Shown here: positions 31,546-42,356 of the stretch, piece by piece
How the letters are laid out: each line of letters begins with the position of its first letter
Numbering within the stretch: position 1 is the stretch's first letter
Assembly (NCBI GenBank): GCA_937924525.1
Contig: CALDSU010000012.1
Span: 1-64,000, forward strand
DNA from: an uncultured Bryobacteraceae bacterium
GTDB taxonomy: Bacteria > Acidobacteriota > Terriglobia > Bryobacterales > Bryobacteraceae
DNA: 64,000 nucleotides
Direction of reading: 5' to 3'
Translations under genes and position numbers: made by a program
The notes under the pieces: generated by a model
The model's database searches: none
What the model saw: only the letters and a program-made list of their open reading frames with translations
Told to the model about the DNA's origin: nothing

Positions 31546-33379
31546 CCTCGCTTTGGATTCCCGCTTCGTCATTGGCATCGACCTCGGCACCACCAACTGC
31601 GCCCTGGCGTACGCCGACACGGCGGCCATGGGCGCGGACCCCGCGCTGCCTCCGGTCTCCGTCCTGGGGATCGCCCAGTTGGTGCACCCGGGAGAGGTGC
31701 GCGCGGAACCGCTCTTGCCGTCGGCGCTGCTGCTGCCGGGTCCGGCGGATTTCCCCGCGGGCTCTGTGGCTCTGCCCTGGGACGGCGCGGACGGGCAGGT
31801 GATCGGACGGCTGGCCCTGCGGCGCGGCGCCGAACTCGCCGGCAAGCTGGTTTCATCCGCCAAGTCCTGGCTGTGCCACGCGGGCGTGGATCGCACCGCC
31901 CCGATTCTGCCGTGGACCGCCGCGCCCGGCGTGCGCCGGCTATCGCCCGTCGAGGCCTCCCGGCTCTACCTGGAATATCTGCGGCAAGCGTGGGATCACG
32001 CCATGCCGGAAGCCCCGTTCGCCAGCCAGCAGGTCCTGGTGACGGTGCCTGCTTCGTTCGATGCGGTGGCCCGCGACCTGACCCAGCGGGCCGCGGAACA
32101 GGCGGGTTATCGCCAGGTCACGCTGCTGGAAGAGCCGCAAGCCGCCTTTTACGCCTGGATCGAGCGCCACCCCGGCTGGCGCGAACGCGTCACGGTGGGC
32201 GACCTGATCCTGGTGGTCGACATCGGCGGCGGCACCACCGATTTCACCCTGATCGCGGTGACCGAGCGCGCGGGAGAACTGGCTCTGGAGCGCGTCGCGG
32301 TGGGAGATCACATCCTGCTGGGCGGCGACAACATGGACCTCGCGTTGGCCCGGCTGGTCGAAGCCGAACTGGCGCAAGCCGGCCGGAAGCTGGACGCCAT
32401 GCAATTGCAGGCGCTGTGGCACAACTGCCGGGCGGCCAAGGAAAAACTGCTGGATCCCGAGTCCGGCGTCGACGAGGAACCGGTGACCATCCTGGGGCGC
32501 GGATCCGGCCTGGTGGGCGGCGTGATCAAGGCGAAACTGAAGCGCGCCGATGTCGGCCGCGTCCTGCTGGATGGTTTCTTCCCGGAGGTGTCCAGCCAGG
32601 AGGAGCCGCGCCGCGCCCGCCGGGTGGCGTTGCAGGAAATGGGGCTGCCCTATGCGGCCGACCCGGCCGTGACGCGGCATCTGGCGCGGTTTCTGCGGCA
32701 GCAAGCCTCGCAGGCCGAGCACGGGGCGGTGCGGCGCGGCGCCAGCGGGCTGGCGACGCCCACGCATGTCCTCTTCAACGGCGGCGTGCTCCATGCGCCC
32801 CTGGTGCGCGAGCGGCTGTTGGCCGTGCTGAACTCGTGGCTGGCCGCCGAGGGCGCGGCCCCTGCCCGGTTGCTCGAAGGAGAAGACCTGATGCAGGCCG
32901 TAGCGCGGGGCGCGGCGTACTACGGGCTGGCGCGGCGCGGCAAGGGCGTCCGGATCCGCGGGGGCGTGCCCCGCACGTATTACGTCGGCATCGAGAGCGC
33001 GCTGCCGGCCGTCCCCGGACTGCCGAATCCGCTCAAGGCCTTGACCGTCGCCCCGTTCGGCATGGAGGAAGGCACGCAAGCGCGCGTCCCCGGGCCCGAA
33101 TTCGGCCTCACAGTCGGCGAGCCCGCCGAGTTCCGCTTCTTCAGCTCAGCGTCCCGCAAAAACGACGAGCTCGGCGCGTTGATTGAGGAAGTGGGCGATG
33201 ACATCGAGGAGCTTTCGCCGATCGAGGTGACCCTGCCCGCCAGCGAAGGCGGGGGACCCCTGACGCCCGTGACGCTGGAAACCGTGGTGACCGAGACCGG
33301 GGTGCTGCAACTTTGGTGCGTCGCGCGGGACGGCCGCCGTTGGAAACTGGAGTTTAACGTCCGCGAGCGCATCGGGTAA
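31538..33379 (+). CDS. Hsp70-family protein 1 (atypical DnaK-like ATPase)
   Basis: The protein has 613 residues. The nucleotide-binding domain is clear: phosphate loop 1 GIDLGTTNCALAY near 13-25, phosphate loop 2 VVDIGGGTTDF near 226-236, and the adenosine region NGGVLHAPLVRERL. The C-terminal 130 residues are a short beta-rich tail, much smaller than a DnaK substrate-binding domain plus lid. It is not DnaK: no DnaJ or GrpE gene adjoins. The start is TTG at 31538, overlapping DUF2760. It is paired with a second, longer Hsp70 21 bp downstream, suggesting a heteromeric chaperone. Confidence 0.88.
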   Translation: MSSLALDSRFVIGIDLGTTNCALAYADTAAMGADPALPPVSVLGIAQLVHPGEVRAEPLLPSALLLPGPADFPAGSVALPWDGADGQVIGRLALRRGAELAGKLVSSAKSWLCHAGVDRTAPILPWTAAPGVRRLSPVEASRLYLEYLRQAWDHAMPEAPFASQQVLVTVPASFDAVARDLTQRAAEQAGYRQVTLLEEPQAAFYAWIERHPGWRERVTVGDLILVVDIGGGTTDFTLIAVTERAGELALERVAVGDHILLGGDNMDLALARLVEAELAQAGRKLDAMQLQALWHNCRAAKEKLLDPESGVDEEPVTILGRGSGLVGGVIKAKLKRADVGRVLLDGFFPEVSSQEEPRRARRVALQEMGLPYAADPAVTRHLARFLRQQASQAEHGAVRRGASGLATPTHVLFNGGVLHAPLVRERLLAVLNSWLAAEGAAPARLLEGEDLMQAVARGAAYYGLARRGKGVRIRGGVPRTYYVGIESALPAVPGLPNPLKALTVAPFGMEEGTQARVPGPEFGLTVGEPAEFRFFSSASRKNDELGALIEEVGDDIEELSPIEVTLPASEGGGPLTPVTLETVVTETGVLQLWCVARDGRRWKLEFNVRERIG

Positions 33380-33400
33380 TCACTTCCCGCGGAGGGCCCC

Positions 33401-36085
33401 ATGAAGATTGGCATCGACCTCGGCACCACCAATTCCGCGCTGGCCTATATCGACCCGCGCGAGGGGGGCGACCAGGACTTTCCGCCCATCCACGTGCTGG
33501 ACATTCCGCAACTGGTCGCGCCCGGCAGAATCGAATCGCGCAAGGTCCTGCCTTCGTTTCTGTTTCTCGACGCGGATCAACCCGTCGGCGCGTATGCCCG
33601 CGACCAGGGCGCGCTGGTGCCCACCAAGCTGGTGCATTCGGCCAAGAGCTGGTTGTCGAACGCCGGGGTGGACCGCACCGCCAAGATTCTTCCTTGGGAC
33701 GCGCCCGAAGGCGGACGCGTGCTGTCGCCGGTGGAGGTGTCGGCGCGGCTGCTGGAAACCATCCGCAAAGCCTGGGAACAGAGCACGGGGGGGCCGCTGG
33801 ATGAGCACGACCTGGTGCTCACCGTGCCGGCGTCATTCGACGAGGAGGCCCGCGAGCTGACGGTGATGGCCGCCGAACAGGCCGGCTTGCCCAAGCTGAC
33901 GTTGCTCGAAGAACCGGCCGCGGCGTTCTATTCGTGGATCGCCAACAACTTTGCGCGCTCACGCAAGCTGCTGTTCGACGGTCAGGTGGTGCTGGTCTGC
34001 GACGTCGGCGGCGGCACCAGCGATTTCAGCCTGATCCGCGTGAGCCGCGACGGGGACCGCATCGACTTCACCCGCACCGCGGTAGGCAAACACCTGCTGC
34101 TCGGCGGCGACAACCTCGACCTGACGCTGGCCTGGCTGGTGGAAACCAAACTGGGAGCGCAACTATCGGTCCGCCAGCGCAGCGGACTGCGCCGCCAGTG
34201 CTCCGCGGCCAAGGAGCGCCTGCTCTGCGATCCGACCCTGGCCAGCGTGCCGATCACCGTGACGGGCGCGGGCGCCTCCCTCATCGGCGGCACGCTCCGC
34301 ACGGAAATCCTCCGCCACGAAGCAGAGGAACTCGCTCTCGAAGGATTCCTGCCGTTCTCCAAACGCGGCGAGTTCCCCAAGGAGGAAAAGCGCAGCCTGT
34401 TCCGCGAGCTGGGCTTGCCGTACGTCACCGACCCGGCGATCACCAGGCATCTCAACCAGTTTCTCGAGACCGCCGGGCAGGCGCCCGACGCCATCCTGTT
34501 CAACGGCGGCTTTTTCATTCCCGACCTGCTGCGGCAGCGCGTGGCCGACGTGGTGGAATCCTGGTACGGCCGGCGGCCTGAGGTCTTCGACAACCGCGAT
34601 CTGGACCTGGCCGTCGCGGCGGGCGCCGCATATTACTCCTATGTGCGCTCCACCGGCAGCGGTATCCTGGTGCGCGGCGGACTGCCGCGGACGTACTACG
34701 TCGGCATCGGCGACGCCACCCTGGACCGGATCCCCACGCTCTGCCTGGTGCCGCGCGGCGCCGAAGAAGGCTCTACGCAGGAACTCGATCGCGAGGCCCT
34801 GCAATTGGTGGCCAACCGCCCGGTTTCCTTCCGCCTGTATAGTTCGCTCACGCGCACCGAAGATCAGGTGGGCGACCTGGTCGAATTCGCGCCCGGCGAC
34901 GAAAACCTGCACGTGCATGCGCCGCTGGTGGCGGTGATCCGCTTCGGCAAGAAGAACGGGGACCGCCTGGTGCCGGTCAAGCTGGGGGCGCGCCTCACCG
35001 AGGTGGGCACGCTGGAAACGTGGTGCGATTCCAAGATCAGCGAGCATCGCTGGCGGCTGCAATTCGAATTGCGCAAGTCCGCGGCGCAGGCGGCAGCCCC
35101 TCGGAAACCGGCCGCGGTGGTCAGCGAGGAAGCGGCGCGGCAGGCCATCGAGTGGATTCGCGCCGTGTTTACCCCGAGCGCGCGCTCGCCGATCGAGCCG
35201 GAGGAACTTCCCGCCAAACTCGAAGCGACGCTGGGGCTTGGCCGCGCCTCCTGGCCGCTGACGGCGATCCGGCCCATGGCGGACGTCTTTCTGGAATTGG
35301 CCGACGGGCGGAAGAAGAGCCCCGCTTATGAAGTGCGCTGGCTCAATTTGTGCGGTTTGTGTCTTCGCCCGGGCTTGGGTTATCCGGGCGACGACTATCG
35401 CATCGAGCAGGTACGCCGCATCTTTGCCGCCGGGCTTACCTTCCCCAACCAGGTCCAGTGCGAGATCGAATGGTGGATCTTCTGGGGCCGGGTAGCGGGC
35501 GGCTTCAACCGTAACCAGCAGGTGGACCTGTTCCAGCGGGCCGCTTCCCTCCTCCTCCCGAAGCTGCCCAAAGGAGGAAAACCGGCCAAGCCCGTGCGGG
35601 TGAACAGCAGCCTGCTGCGCGAGATGTGGCGCACGGCATGCAGTCTGGAACTGCTGCCGTCGCAAACCAAGATCGAGCTGGGGGACAGCCTGGTGAAGCG
35701 GGTGAAAGCCGGCGAAGCCAAGGAGAGCGACTTGTGGTGTCTGTCCCGGCTGGGCGCCCGGGCTTTGTTGTACGGACCCGCCAACCAGGTGTTGCCGCCG
35801 TCGACCGCCGGCCGCTGGGCCGAAGCGCTGCTGGCCGTCAAAGAGGATCGCGCCACCCTGGGCGACGCGCTGGCCTCCCTGGCGCGGTACACCGGCGATC
35901 CGGTGCGCGACCTGGCGTCCCACGTCCGGGAGGCCGTGGAGCGCCGTCTCTCCTCCATGCCCAACGCCGGCCGCCTGCTGACAGCCTTGCGGGGCGAAGA
36001 CGAAGGCGACGAGACCGCCCTCGGCCGCATCTTCGGCGAGGAGTTGCCGTCCGGCCTGGTGCTGGGCAAACCGGAAACGGCGTAG
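33401..36085 (+). CDS. Hsp70-family protein 2 with long C-terminal extension
   Basis: The protein has 894 residues. Residues 1-13 begin MKIGIDLGTTNSA, and phosphate loop 2 is CDVGGGTSDF near 203-212. A large insertion-free ATPase domain is followed by a beta-rich segment (about 460-560) and about 320 further residues of helical character unlike canonical DnaK. The extension resembles the DUF3731-type tail found on Hsp70 homologues next to DUF2760. An AGGG Shine-Dalgarno lies about 7 nt upstream of the ATG. Together with the preceding two genes it forms a compact three-gene module headed by a sigma-54 activator. Confidence 0.88.
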   Translation: MKIGIDLGTTNSALAYIDPREGGDQDFPPIHVLDIPQLVAPGRIESRKVLPSFLFLDADQPVGAYARDQGALVPTKLVHSAKSWLSNAGVDRTAKILPWDAPEGGRVLSPVEVSARLLETIRKAWEQSTGGPLDEHDLVLTVPASFDEEARELTVMAAEQAGLPKLTLLEEPAAAFYSWIANNFARSRKLLFDGQVVLVCDVGGGTSDFSLIRVSRDGDRIDFTRTAVGKHLLLGGDNLDLTLAWLVETKLGAQLSVRQRSGLRRQCSAAKERLLCDPTLASVPITVTGAGASLIGGTLRTEILRHEAEELALEGFLPFSKRGEFPKEEKRSLFRELGLPYVTDPAITRHLNQFLETAGQAPDAILFNGGFFIPDLLRQRVADVVESWYGRRPEVFDNRDLDLAVAAGAAYYSYVRSTGSGILVRGGLPRTYYVGIGDATLDRIPTLCLVPRGAEEGSTQELDREALQLVANRPVSFRLYSSLTRTEDQVGDLVEFAPGDENLHVHAPLVAVIRFGKKNGDRLVPVKLGARLTEVGTLETWCDSKISEHRWRLQFELRKSAAQAAAPRKPAAVVSEEAARQAIEWIRAVFTPSARSPIEPEELPAKLEATLGLGRASWPLTAIRPMADVFLELADGRKKSPAYEVRWLNLCGLCLRPGLGYPGDDYRIEQVRRIFAAGLTFPNQVQCEIEWWIFWGRVAGGFNRNQQVDLFQRAASLLLPKLPKGGKPAKPVRVNSSLLREMWRTACSLELLPSQTKIELGDSLVKRVKAGEAKESDLWCLSRLGARALLYGPANQVLPPSTAGRWAEALLAVKEDRATLGDALASLARYTGDPVRDLASHVREAVERRLSSMPNAGRLLTALRGEDEGDETALGRIFGEELPSGLVLGKPETA

Positions 36086-36142
36086 CCGGGCCGGTCGGTG
36101 ACCAGCCCCGCGTGGCGTCGCTCCCCGGCCGGCGCGTGCGTC

Positions 36143-36574
36143 CTACCGGTGCGCGATTACGTCGATCTCGACCAGGCAGCCCGGGAGGGGAATGCCGGAC
36201 ACCGCCACGGTGGTCCGCACGGGCGGCGTGTCGCCAAACCGCCCGCGGTAGGTTTCGTTCATGGCCGCGTAATCGTCGAGCGTGGCCAAGTACACGTTGG
36301 CCTTGAGCACCTTGTCCATCGCGGAGCCCGCCGCCTTCAGCGCGGCCTCAATCTGGTCCAGAACGGTCTTGGTTTGAGTCCGGATATCGCCGCTGGCCAC
36401 GCCGTGGCCCGAGATAAATACCAGGTCGCCGTAAGAAATCGCCTCGGAATAAAGCGGCGTTCCTTTGGGCTTTTCTCCCCGGAAGTGCGCCTGCTTGGCG
36501 CGCTGGGGCTGCGCCGCGGCGGCGGCGGGTAAGGCCGCGGCCGCCACGATGGCGTTGCGTCGGGTGGATTTCAT
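36143..36574 (-). CDS. RidA-family protein with export leader
   Basis: The protein has 143 residues. A leader with RR (MKSTRRNAIVAAAALPAAAAAQ) precedes a complete RidA (YjgF/YER057c/UK114) domain of about 115 residues. The conserved arginine that binds the imine carboxylate is present in PPVRTTVAV, and GCLVEIDVIAHR closes the domain. RidA hydrolyses 2-aminoacrylate-like enamine/imine by-products of PLP enzymes. It starts 3 bp after the PLP-enzyme gene, so it probably detoxifies or completes that enzyme's reaction. Export of RidA is unusual and is inferred only from the leader. Confidence 0.87.
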   Translation of the reverse strand: MKSTRRNAIVAAAALPAAAAAQPQRAKQAHFRGEKPKGTPLYSEAISYGDLVFISGHGVASGDIRTQTKTVLDQIEAALKAAGSAMDKVLKANVYLATLDDYAAMNETYRGRFGDTPPVRTTVAVSGIPLPGCLVEIDVIAHR

Positions 36575-36577
36575 GGT

Positions 36578-37777
36578 CTATCCCTTACGTGCGCCGAAGA
36601 TTTCGCGGATGCGCCGCGCCACCATTTCGGCCTCGCCCGGTTGCAGCATCCAGGTCGAGATCTCCACGGTTCCTTTGGGCGGCGAAGGCACCAGTTCGAT
36701 CGAGGGCTCGCCGTCCCGCAGTTGCTGCATCAGTTGCGCCGGCGTCAGGCCCAGGCGGGCTTCCTCCCAGGTGAGGCGCACGTGCGGGACCTGGTTGGCG
36801 ATGACGGGCACAAACCGCTCGGCCCGGAGCGTGGGGACGCCGCGCAGCGCATCGATCATGGACCGGGCGCGCCGTTCCCACTCGCGTTCCAGCGCGGCGA
36901 AGTCCTGCTTGAGGAACTTCTCGACGGCCACCATCATGCCGACCAGTTCCTCCTTGTTCACTTTGCAGCTTCGTCCGATGGTGTCGCTGTAAGGCGAGGT
37001 GTTCAACCGGGCGGCGTGGATCAGGTCGGCGCGCCCGAGCAGCAGACCCGCGCTCTGCGGTCCGCGGATGCCCTTGCCGCCCGAAACGGCGATCAGGTCG
37101 AAGCCGAGTTGAATCGGCCGGGTCAAGTTTTCGAGCGGCGGCACGTCGGCGGCGGCGTCATTGAACGTGGGAATGCCGCGCCGCTTGCCGATTTCGACGA
37201 ATTCTTTCATCTTCACCTGGCCGAGCGGCTCGGATTTGTTCAGGAAAAGCAGCATGGCGGTCTGCGGGCCGATCGCGCGCTCGAGTTGCTCGCGCGTCTC
37301 TACCTCTACCAGGCGGATCCCGCAATTGCGGACCATGTGGTCGTAGGGAAAGCGGTGCGTCCTCTGGACGATCACCTCGTTCTTCATTCCCGTGAGGTCG
37401 GGGATGCGCTGGATCTTGTCCGGGTCGGCGCCGGTGATGCAGGCGGCGGTCCCCACCGTCAGCGCGGCGGCCGCGCCGGAGGGCACCATCGCCGCTTCCA
37501 CGTTCAACATTTGGGCAATGCGTTTGCCCACCGCGTCGTGCAGTTCGCTGATGCGGACAAAGCGGGTGGAAAGCTGTTGGATGGCCTCCACCACTTCCGG
37601 CCACATGAGGGACGCGGTGAACATGGTGTAGACGCCGGCGCCGTTGATGATGGGGCGCACCCCCAGCGAGGCGAGGTAGTCGGGCGCTTTCGCGGCGGCG
37701 CCGCGGCCGGCCCAGGCCCCCACCAGGGGGAGTCCGGCCAGCCGTTGCAGGAAGCCCCTGCGATGCGATGCAGTCAT
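36578..37777 (-). CDS. SelA-like PLP-dependent enzyme with Tat-like leader
   Basis: The protein has 399 residues. The leader SHRRGFLQRLAGLPLVGAWAG resembles a Tat signal. The rest is a fold-type I PLP enzyme: ATMVPSGAAAAL-like turn near 96-105, FNDAAAD near 206-212 (Asp pairing with the PLP pyridine), and Schiff-base Lys235 in VSGGKGIRGPQSAG. This group is related to SelA and to D-glucosaminate-6-phosphate ammonia-lyase, and usually performs ammonia elimination. The reaction here is likely alpha,beta-elimination, giving an enamine for the downstream RidA. It has a recognisable promoter (TTGTCA, 18 bp, TACAAT), with the -10 ending 8 nt before the ATG. Confidence 0.82.
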   Translation of the reverse strand: MTASHRRGFLQRLAGLPLVGAWAGRGAAAKAPDYLASLGVRPIINGAGVYTMFTASLMWPEVVEAIQQLSTRFVRISELHDAVGKRIAQMLNVEAAMVPSGAAAALTVGTAACITGADPDKIQRIPDLTGMKNEVIVQRTHRFPYDHMVRNCGIRLVEVETREQLERAIGPQTAMLLFLNKSEPLGQVKMKEFVEIGKRRGIPTFNDAAADVPPLENLTRPIQLGFDLIAVSGGKGIRGPQSAGLLLGRADLIHAARLNTSPYSDTIGRSCKVNKEELVGMMVAVEKFLKQDFAALEREWERRARSMIDALRGVPTLRAERFVPVIANQVPHVRLTWEEARLGLTPAQLMQQLRDGEPSIELVPSPPKGTVEISTWMLQPGEAEMVARRIREIFGARKG

Positions 37778-37785
37778 GTCCGGGC

Positions 37786-37815
37786 ATTGTAGAGAATCGG
37801 CCGGGCAGGTGACAA
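37786..37815 (-). promoter_or_regulatory. Promoter of the PLP enzyme/RidA operon
   Basis: On the minus strand, TTGTCA (37815-37810) and TACAAT (37791-37786) are separated by 18 bp. The start codon lies 8 nt after the -10, so the mRNA should be leaderless or nearly so. The -35 lies inside the inverted repeat at 37801-37848. Confidence 0.6.
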
Positions 37816-37848
37816 GCCCCGGCTCGCGGCTGGGATGTCACCGCCCGG
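37801..37848. repeat. 48-bp inverted repeat over the -35 of the PLP operon
   Basis: Arms pair as CCGGGC with GCCCGG and GGTGACA with TGTCACC, then CCC with GGG, interrupted only by an unpaired A807-type base and a small mismatch, around a central GC-rich loop. The symmetry and the overlap with the -35 hexamer suggest an operator. A cruciform or REP-like element is an alternative. No second copy was noticed in the window. Confidence 0.55.
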
Positions 37849-37974
37849 TTGCGCCGCTGAGGCCCCCGCGTACTTCAGACAGGGCTCCTCGAATGGGACC
37901 GCGACCGGTTGGAGCATATACTGTCCGCCTGCGCGGACGTGAGCGAACGAGGGGGGGAGCTATAGAATGGAAGG

Positions 37975-38694
37975 GTGCCAACGCCCAATCCCGCGCACCG
38001 GGGCGATGCGGCCGAAGACATCGCTTTGGTGCTCTCGCCCGCCGCGAGGGCGCTGGGTTTCTGGTCCGCGGCAGGCGCCACGGTGCTCAGCCTGACGTAC
38101 GTGGCCGGCCAGCTTGCGGAATGGCTGGGATGGCTTGGCTCGGCGGGGGGTCCGGAGAGCGCCAGCACGCCGCTCGGCCTCGCGGTGCTGCTGACGCCCT
38201 CGCTGTTGCTGGGGCCGGCCTTCCTGCTGATGGTGGTCAGCATCCACGAACTGGCTTCGCCCGAGCGGAGGGTATGGAGCCTGGCGGCCATGGCCTTCGC
38301 CACCGCGTATCTGGTGCTGACCGGCGTCACCTACTTTGTACAACTCGCCTGGGTCACGCCCCGCCTGGCGGCAGGACGAATCGCGGGCATGGAGCCGTTT
38401 CTTTTCGTGCCGTTTGATTCGTTCCTGTACGCAGTGGACATTCTTGGCTATAGCTTCATGAGCGTGGCTACGCTCCTGGCCGTCCCGGTCTTCACGGGTC
38501 CGGGTGTCGCGCGAATCGCGCGCCGGTTCCTGATGGCCAACGGGCTGTTGCTGCCCTTCCTTGCGCTGCAAATGTACTGGCATGGGCTGATCTGGATCGC
38601 GGCGGCGTGGGCGATTACGTTCCCGGGCGCCACTTGGTCCGTCGCCGTCTTGTTTCGCCGCGCCGCTCCGCGCCGGGAGCATGGAGCGCCGTAG
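37975..38694 (+). CDS. Polytopic membrane protein of unknown function
   Basis: The 239-residue protein has about six hydrophobic segments (near 30-50, 68-88, 102-122, 145-170, 190-208 and 210-228). No conserved motif is recognised. The start is GTG at 37975, with a TATAGA -10-like box ending 8 nt upstream; an out-of-frame ATG lies in between. It is 46 bp upstream of the propeller/dehydrogenase run and may belong to that unit. Confidence 0.55.
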   Translation: MPTPNPAHRGDAAEDIALVLSPAARALGFWSAAGATVLSLTYVAGQLAEWLGWLGSAGGPESASTPLGLAVLLTPSLLLGPAFLLMVVSIHELASPERRVWSLAAMAFATAYLVLTGVTYFVQLAWVTPRLAAGRIAGMEPFLFVPFDSFLYAVDILGYSFMSVATLLAVPVFTGPGVARIARRFLMANGLLLPFLALQMYWHGLIWIAAAWAITFPGATWSVAVLFRRAAPRREHGAP

Positions 38695-38704
38695 GGGGCG
38701 CCGC

Positions 38705-38710
38705 TATAAA
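38705..38710 (+). promoter_or_regulatory. -10 box ahead of the first PQQ-like gene
   Basis: TATAAA lies 30 nt before the ATG at 38741, with a GGAAG Shine-Dalgarno in between. The predicted leader is about 23 nt. An in-frame ATG at 38711 directly after the box would be too close to be transcribed and is rejected as start. Confidence 0.4.
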
Positions 38711-38740
38711 ATGAGGGAGTCCGCGTTGCAGGAAGACCTT

Positions 38741-40905
38741 ATGTCCTTTCTTCGCCTGATGGTGATCGCTGTGCTCTCGCTTCCCGCGGTTCCGGCCGAA
38801 TGGAAACCTACCGGAAGCGACTGGCCGGAGGCGCGCGGTCCGTTTCGCGACGGGCGGTCGCTTGAGCAGGGTTTGCCGGAACGGTGGTCGCCGCAGGGCG
38901 AAAACCTGGCCTGGCGGCTCCCTTTCGGCGGCCGCTCGGCGCCGATCGTGATGGGCGGCCGCCTGTATTTGCAAACGTCGGCGGGTTCGGGCGAGACCTT
39001 GCAGGAGCGGGTGGTCTGCGTCGATGCCGACACCGGCAAGATGCTCTGGGAGCACCGCTTCAACATGTACCTGAGCGACGTGCCCCCGCACCGGATTGGC
39101 TGGGCGTCGCCGGCGGGCGATCCGGTTACCGGGAACATTTACGTGCTGGGCGGCGGCGGCACGCTGCTGGGCCTGTCGCGCGAGGGCAAACTGCTCTGGC
39201 AACGTTCGCTCGGCGAAGAATTGGGGATGGTGACCACGCACGGCGGGCGGACCGTCTCGCCGGTAATTGACGGCGACCTGGTGATCGTCAGCGGCATCAC
39301 GTCCGGGTGGGGCGACACGGCGCGCGCGCAACACCGCTTTCTCGCGTTTGACAAGCGCAGCGGCGAAACGGTGTGGATCACGGCGACGCCCGGCCGCCCG
39401 TTCGATACCACTTACTCGACTCCCACCATCGCGGAGATCAACGGGACCCGCCTGCTGATCGCGGGCGCCGGCGATGGCGGCGTGCATGCGCTGAAACCAC
39501 AAACCGGCGAGCTGGTCTGGAGCTTTCTGACCTCCAAGCGCGGCATCAACACCGGCGTGGTGCTGGTCGGCAACCAGGTGATCGTGTCCCATTCGGAGGA
39601 GAACTACGACACCAGCGACATGGGAATTCTCGCCTCCATCGACGCCACGGCGCGCGGCAAAGTGGGACCGGAACAGATCAAGTGGGCGGTGAAGGGTTTC
39701 CTGGGCGGCTTCTCCTCGCCGGTCGTGGTGGGCAAGCAGATCCTCCAGGCCGACAACGGCGCCAATCTGCACGCGTTCGACGCAAACACCGGCAGGCAGT
39801 TGTGGCAGCTCAACCTGGGCACCATCCAGAAGGCTTCGCCGGTCTATGCCGACGGCAAGATCTACGTGGGCTCCGAGAACGGGCGCTTTTTCATTTTGAA
39901 ACCGCACGCCGATCGCGCCGAGGTGCTGGACGACGATCAACTCGGCGCCGAGCAGACGCCGGAGGCGATCATCGCCTCGCCGGCGGTGTCGCAGGGACGG
40001 GTGTACCTGGTGACGATGGACGCCGTGTACGCGATCGGCAAGACCCGGAAACCGCCGCTGGCCTATGAGGGGCGCGCTCTTCCGGCCGGGTCAGGCCCGC
40101 CGGCGCACCTGCAAGTGACCCCGGCGGATGTGATCCTGAAACCGGGCGCAGCAGCCGTCTTCCGGGCGCGCCTGTTTGACGCCCAGGGCCGCTTCCTGCG
40201 CGAGGAAGCGGCGGAATGGACGCTGGAGCAACTGGAGGGCACCCTCTCCGGCGGCAGGTTTCAGGCGGCGGCCGATCCGGTGGGGCAGGCGGGCAAAGTC
40301 AAGGCGGCCGTCGGCGGCCTGTCGGGAACCGCCGCCGTGCGGGTGATGCGGCCGCTTCCCTGGTCGGAGGAGTTCACCGGCCTGTCCGCGCCGCCGCCCG
40401 AGTGGGTGAACGCGACGGGCAAGTTCGCGGTCCGGGAGATGGAGGGAAACCACGTCCTGGTCAAACTGGCCGATAATCCGTTCACCAAGCGGGCCCGCGC
40501 CTTCCTGGGTTTGACCAGTTGGTCCGATTACACGATCGAGGCCGACGTGCGGGCCGCCGAAAAACGCCGCCAGATGGGCGACGGGGGCGTGGTGGCGCAG
40601 CGCTACGCGCTGGTGCTCTTCGGCAATCACCAGCGGCTGGAATTGCAATCCTGGCAGCCCGAAACCAAGCGGACGGTGCAGAAGCGCTTTCCCTGGAAAG
40701 CGAATACGTGGTACCGGATGAAGCTGGAAGTGCGGAACCTGTCCGACGGGAAGACCCGGGCGCGGGGCAAGGTCTGGCTCGCCGCCGAAGCGGAACCGGC
40801 GGAGTGGCTGGTCGAACGCCTCGACCCGATTCCCAACCGCGAAGGCAGTCCCGGCCTCTATGCCGATGCGCCCTTTGAGGTCTACTTTGATAACGTGAAG
40901 GTGTC

Positions 40906-40918
<13 letters not shown>
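38741..40918 (+). CDS. Secreted PQQ/BamB-like propeller fused to a LamG-like domain
   Basis: The protein has 725 residues with a signal peptide (1-18, ending AVPA). Residues about 25-435 form an eight-bladed BamB/PQQ-type propeller with repeats such as DADTGKMLWEHRF and DANTGRQLWQLNLG. A short Ig-like linker (about 455-545) leads to a C-terminal jelly-roll (about 560-725, SDYTIEADVRAAEKRRQMGDGG to FEVYFDNVKVSW) of the concanavalin/3-keto-disaccharide-hydrolase-like fold. No catalytic Asp/Lys of quinoprotein alcohol dehydrogenases was identified, so it is probably a binding or scaffold protein. It overlaps the next gene by 13 bp. Confidence 0.8.
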
Positions 40919-42354
<1,436 letters not shown>

Positions 42355-42356
42355 GC

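Noticed and set aside
36578-37777. SelA itself, completing a selenium pathway with selC
   Set aside because: It has a Tat-like leader, a RidA partner and no SelA N-terminal domain. It belongs to the wider SelA-like PLP group.
38711-38740. Upstream in-frame ATG (38711) as start of the first PQQ-like gene
   Set aside because: It abuts the -10 box, lacks a leader and Shine-Dalgarno, and would place the signal peptide internally.
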